Below the pieces are notes generated by a model. It saw only the letters and a list, made by a program, of their open reading frames with translations, did not search any database and was not told where the DNA came from. A stretch of DNA of 8,551 nucleotides from JAJNPS01 sp046589965 (GTDB lineage Bacteria > Pseudomonadota > Alphaproteobacteria > Rhodobacterales > Rhodobacteraceae), in the NCBI GenBank assembly GCA_046589965.1, contig JBKJVF010000191.1, forward strand, positions 1-8,551, in the 5' to 3' direction. Below, in pieces: positions 6,108 through 8,551 of this stretch. Each line of letters starts with the position of its first letter. The first letter of the stretch is position 1. The translations under genes and the position numbers were made by a program.

Positions 6108-7655
6108 TCAGTCCGACGACGTTGCCGCCGCAGGGGTCTTCACCCAAGGTGCGCGTGTGCGGCCGATCCGCATCACCAGCGATTTCACCTCAAGGAATTC
6201 GTCAAATCCGTACTGGCCGATCTCGCGGCCCTGGCCCGACTGCTTCACGCCGCCAAAGGCCAGCTCCGGGAACCCGTCCATCCAGGTATTGGTCCAGACC
6301 GTGCCCGCCTGAACGCGACGCGCAAAGTCCATGCAGGTATGGACATTTTCGCTCCACACGCCTGCCGACAGACCATAGGTCGCGTCATTGGCAAGTGTGA
6401 TCGCCTCGTCCAGCGTGCGGAACGTCAGGACCGCCAGCACGGGGCCGAACACCTCTTCGCGCGCGATGGCCATGTCGGGGGTGACACCCCGGATCACCGT
6501 CGGCTGATAGAACTGCGTGCCCACGCCCGGCACAGACAAGGGTCCGCCGCCAAGGCAAAGCTCGGCCCCCGCCGCGACCGCCTCTTGCACATAGTGGTCG
6601 ATCTTGGCGCCGTGCTCGGGCGTCACGATGGCCCCGACCTGCGTCGCCTCATGCAGCGGATTTCCAAACGCCACCTGCCGCGACAAAGACACCACCCGCG
6701 CCACGACATCCGCCGCGATATCCTCATGCACGATGATCCGGCTGGACGAATTGCAGCACTGGCCGACGTTGAAATAGATGCCGAACACCACCGCATCGGC
6801 GGCGCTGTCCAGATCGGCATCGGGAAAGATCACCTGCGGGTTCTTGCCCCCCAGTTCCAGTGCGACCTTTTTCAACGTGTCACCCGCCGATTTGGTGATC
6901 ATCTTGCCCACGGCAGTCGACCCGGTAAATGTGACCATGTCCACGTGCCGATGCGCGGTCATCAGGCTGCCGACCGGCGTCCCGTAGCCCAGCACGATGT
7001 TGCACACGCCCGCAGGCAAGCCCGCCTCGACCAGCATCTCGGCCAGCATCGCCGTGGTCGACGGCGTCATCTCGGACGGCTTGACCACGCAGGTACAGCC
7101 CGCAGCCAGCGCAAAGGGCAGCTTTTGCGACAGGATCCAGAACGGGAAATTCCAGGGCGTGATGATCGACACAACGCCAATCGGTTCCTTCAGCACCAAA
7201 CCCAGCATGTCGGGGCCAAGGGTGTTGTGGCTGTCGCCCTTGGACGTGCGGGCCAGCGCCGCCGCATAGCGCCACAGGTCCGCCGCCCCGCCGCATTCGC
7301 CCCGTGCCTGCGCGATCGGCTTGCCGCTTTCCAGCGTTTCCAGCACCGCCATCCGCTCGGTATTGGCCTCGATCAGATCGGCAACACGGCTCAGGACGGC
7401 GGCCCGGTCTTTGCCGGACAAACGGCTCCACCGTCCATCGTCAAACGCCCGGCGCGCGGCTGTGATCGCGGCCTCGGTTTCGACAGCACTTCCCAGCGCC
7501 GCCTGACTGACGAGCACCCCATGCGACGGTGACATGCGGTCCGACACGCGACCATCCGCGCTGTCGCACACCACACCGTCAATGAAATGCCGCGCCTGAT
7601 AGGGGGCTTCCGGCATGGCAACCGTCTGCTCTGCGATGATGTGCAGGTCTTTCAT
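6108..7655 (-). CDS. NAD(P)-dependent aldehyde dehydrogenase (betaine/aminoaldehyde dehydrogenase-like superfamily member)
   Basis: This 515-residue protein is a complete ALDH-superfamily enzyme oxidising an aldehyde to a carboxylic acid with NAD(P)+. Visible active-site elements are TPWNFP (166-171, oxyanion Asn169), VKPSE (191-195, cofactor-binding Lys192), the GSTAVG coenzyme loop (245-250), the general base Glu267 in LELGG, the nucleophile Cys301 in GQCCNSS (298-304), and EEVFGPV (400-406). Length and motif spacing are normal for the family. The start follows the hydratase stop after 3 nt, with AGGGAG as ribosome-binding site inside the end of that gene, so the two are coupled. The C-terminus has a short Ala/Ser/Thr-rich tail. 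No signal peptide is seen, so it is cytoplasmic. Context suggests it acts on an aldehyde made by the GMC enzyme further down the operon, but substrate specificity cannot be read from the sequence. Confidence 0.96.
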   Translation of the reverse strand: MKDLHIIAEQTVAMPEAPYQARHFIDGVVCDSADGRVSDRMSPSHGVLVSQAALGSAVETEAAITAARRAFDDGRWSRLSGKDRAAVLSRVADLIEANTERMAVLETLESGKPIAQARGECGGAADLWRYAAALARTSKGDSHNTLGPDMLGLVLKEPIGVVSIITPWNFPFWILSQKLPFALAAGCTCVVKPSEMTPSTTAMLAEMLVEAGLPAGVCNIVLGYGTPVGSLMTAHRHVDMVTFTGSTAVGKMITKSAGDTLKKVALELGGKNPQVIFPDADLDSAADAVVFGIYFNVGQCCNSSSRIIVHEDIAADVVARVVSLSRQVAFGNPLHEATQVGAIVTPEHGAKIDHYVQEAVAAGAELCLGGGPLSVPGVGTQFYQPTVIRGVTPDMAIAREEVFGPVLAVLTFRTLDEAITLANDATYGLSAGVWSENVHTCMDFARRVQAGTVWTNTWMDGFPELAFGGVKQSGQGREIGQYGFDEFLEVKSLVMRIGRTRAPWVKTPAAATSSD

Positions 7656-7658
7656 CGC

Positions 7659-8426
7659 CTATCTCCCTGAAAAGTCGGCTTTGCGTTTGTCGCGAAAAGA
7701 CGCGACGCCCTCGGTTCGATCATCACTTGCGGCGATGGCTGCACTGCCCAAGGCTTCGATCATCGCGGCGCGATCCTCGCCGATGGCCGCGTGGATCATG
7801 GATTTCGCAATTTCCACCGCGCGGGGCGACAATCCGACGGCGCGGTCCAAAAGGGCCATCGCCGCTGCCTTGGGGTCGGCGTCCACCGCGCTGACAAACC
7901 CCATCGCCAAGGCACGATCCGCCTTGATCCGATTGCCGAAAAGCACCATTTCCTTCACCGCTGGCTCCGGCAGCAGGCGCAACAGGCGCTGTGTGCCGGA
8001 CCAGCCGGGAACAATTCCGACGCCCGCCTCAGGGAGGGCGAGGCAGGCGCCGGGGGCCATGACCCTGAGATCGCAGGCCGCAGCCAATTCAAGGCCGCCG
8101 CCAAAGGCATGGCCGTTCAAAACTGCTATCGTGGGCTTGGACAGGCGCGCCAGCCGGTCAAAGATCCGGTGCCCGTCGCGCACCCAATGCCGGGCAAACT
8201 CGGCGGGCGACAGGCCCCCCCATGCATTGATATCGGCCCCGGTGCAGAACGCGCGGTCGCCTTCCGCCGTGACCATCACGGCACGAATGGCCGGGTCGCG
8301 GTCGATCACCTCCAGATGCGCGGCAAGCTGGTGCAGCATCTCCACGGTGAAGGCGTTCATCTTGGCGGGGTTGTCCAGCCGCAGTTCGGCGATTGCCCCA
8401 TGAAGGATCAGGTGAACCGCGCTCAT
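7659..8426 (-). CDS. Enoyl-CoA hydratase/isomerase family protein (crotonase fold)
   Basis: This 255-residue protein has normal length for the crotonase family, whose members hydrate, isomerise or cleave acyl-CoA thioesters using an oxyanion hole. CTGADI (61-66) gives the first oxyanion-hole region and GHAFGGGLELAAACDL (105-120) the second. Both glutamates used by true enoyl-CoA hydratases are at the expected places: Glu113 in GGGLE and Glu133 in LPEAGVGIVPGWSGTQRL (131-148). This favours hydratase activity over a one-glutamate isomerase, although related lyases keep similar residues. I chose the ATG at 8424-8426 (MSAVHL) because it overlaps the preceding stop as ATGA; an ATG three codons upstream is also possible. 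It is followed after 3 nt by the ALDH gene. The neighbouring CoA-transferase fragment suggests that enzyme supplies its acyl-CoA substrate. Confidence 0.93.
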   Translation of the reverse strand: MSAVHLILHGAIAELRLDNPAKMNAFTVEMLHQLAAHLEVIDRDPAIRAVMVTAEGDRAFCTGADINAWGGLSPAEFARHWVRDGHRIFDRLARLSKPTIAVLNGHAFGGGLELAAACDLRVMAPGACLALPEAGVGIVPGWSGTQRLLRLLPEPAVKEMVLFGNRIKADRALAMGFVSAVDADPKAAAMALLDRAVGLSPRAVEIAKSMIHAAIGEDRAAMIEALGSAAIAASDDRTEGVASFRDKRKADFSGR

Positions 8427-8551
8427 GCGCCCCACCCCATCGGCGCATCGCGCAACAACGACAGAGGCAGCGTGATCGCATCCTTCGCAACCGAAACCCG
8501 CCCCCCCGATGCCGCGATGATATCGCGTGCCGGATCGATGCCCGGCATGAT
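8423..8551 (-). CDS. Probable family I acyl-CoA:acetate/3-ketoacid CoA-transferase, C-terminal end only
   Basis: An open frame enters from the right edge and ends in TGA at 8423-8425, giving 42 residues. It begins IMPGIDPARDIIAASGGRVS and ends APMGWGA. The APGIDLERDIL-like segment followed by a short tail resembles the C-terminus of single-chain YdiF/propionate CoA-transferase-type enzymes, which move CoA between acyl groups. The catalytic glutamate lies upstream, outside the window, so activity cannot be judged. The stop overlaps the hydratase ATG as ATGA, strong evidence that this is a real gene in the same operon. The resemblance is from memory over a short stretch, so the family call is tentative while the presence of a gene is firm. 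Confidence 0.6.
   Translation of the reverse strand: MMPGIDPARDIIAASGGRVSVAKDAITLPLSLLRDAPMGWGA

Noticed and set aside
6339..7532. Plus-strand open frame of 397 codons opposite the aldehyde dehydrogenase
   Set aside because: The minus-strand ALDH has every catalytic motif in order; the plus-strand product is low-complexity Arg/His-rich sequence.
7615..8403. Plus-strand open frame of 262 codons opposite the hydratase
   Set aside because: It is antisense to a complete crotonase and rich in Ser, Arg and Ala without a recognisable domain or good ribosome-binding site.
1..8551. Search for CRISPR arrays, tRNA or rRNA genes, insertion sequences, attachment sites and toxin-antitoxin pairs
   Set aside because: No regularly spaced repeats, cloverleaf sequence, transposase or terminal inverted repeats were seen by eye; the window is almost wholly filled by the metabolic and transport genes.

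Overview
The window looks like part of a high-GC alphaproteobacterial chromosome. Rhodobacterales/Roseobacter-like is my best guess, from codon style and the resemblance of the encoded families. It is not proven, because there is no rRNA or marker gene here. Every supportable gene lies on the minus strand, packed head to tail, so transcription runs from the right edge (8551) to the left edge (1). Both edges cut through genes, so neither the promoter end nor the terminator end of the operon is visible.

In transcription order the layout is: (1) the last 42 residues of a protein whose C-terminus resembles family I acyl-CoA:acetate/3-ketoacid CoA-transferases (8423-8551); (2) an enoyl-CoA hydratase/isomerase (7659-8426), joined to it by an ATGA overlap; (3) an NAD(P)-type aldehyde dehydrogenase (6108-7655), 3 nt downstream; (4) a Gts/CUT1-type sugar-binding protein, SBP1 (4825-6075); (5) permease 1 (3870-4763); (6) permease 2 (2995-3873), joined by an ATGA overlap; (7) a second, paralogous binding protein, SBP2 (1641-2894); (8) a MalK/UgpC-type ABC ATPase (459-1571); (9) the N-terminal 154 residues of a GMC flavoprotein oxidoreductase (1-462), joined to the ATPase by a GTGA overlap. 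Strong RNA hairpins follow the stops of SBP1, permease 2 and SBP2. No intergenic stretch reaches 300 bases and none contains an evident extra gene.

The genes suggest one uptake-plus-oxidation operon. A carbohydrate- or polyol-like compound would be imported by the ABC transporter. A hydroxyl would be oxidised by the GMC enzyme, the aldehyde by the ALDH, the acid activated by the CoA-transferase, and the acyl-CoA processed by the hydratase/isomerase. The substrate cannot be read from the sequence, and the order of steps is inference. The most unusual points are the two divergent full-length binding proteins in one transporter operon and the pairing of a sugar-type importer with an alcohol-to-acyl-CoA enzyme set.
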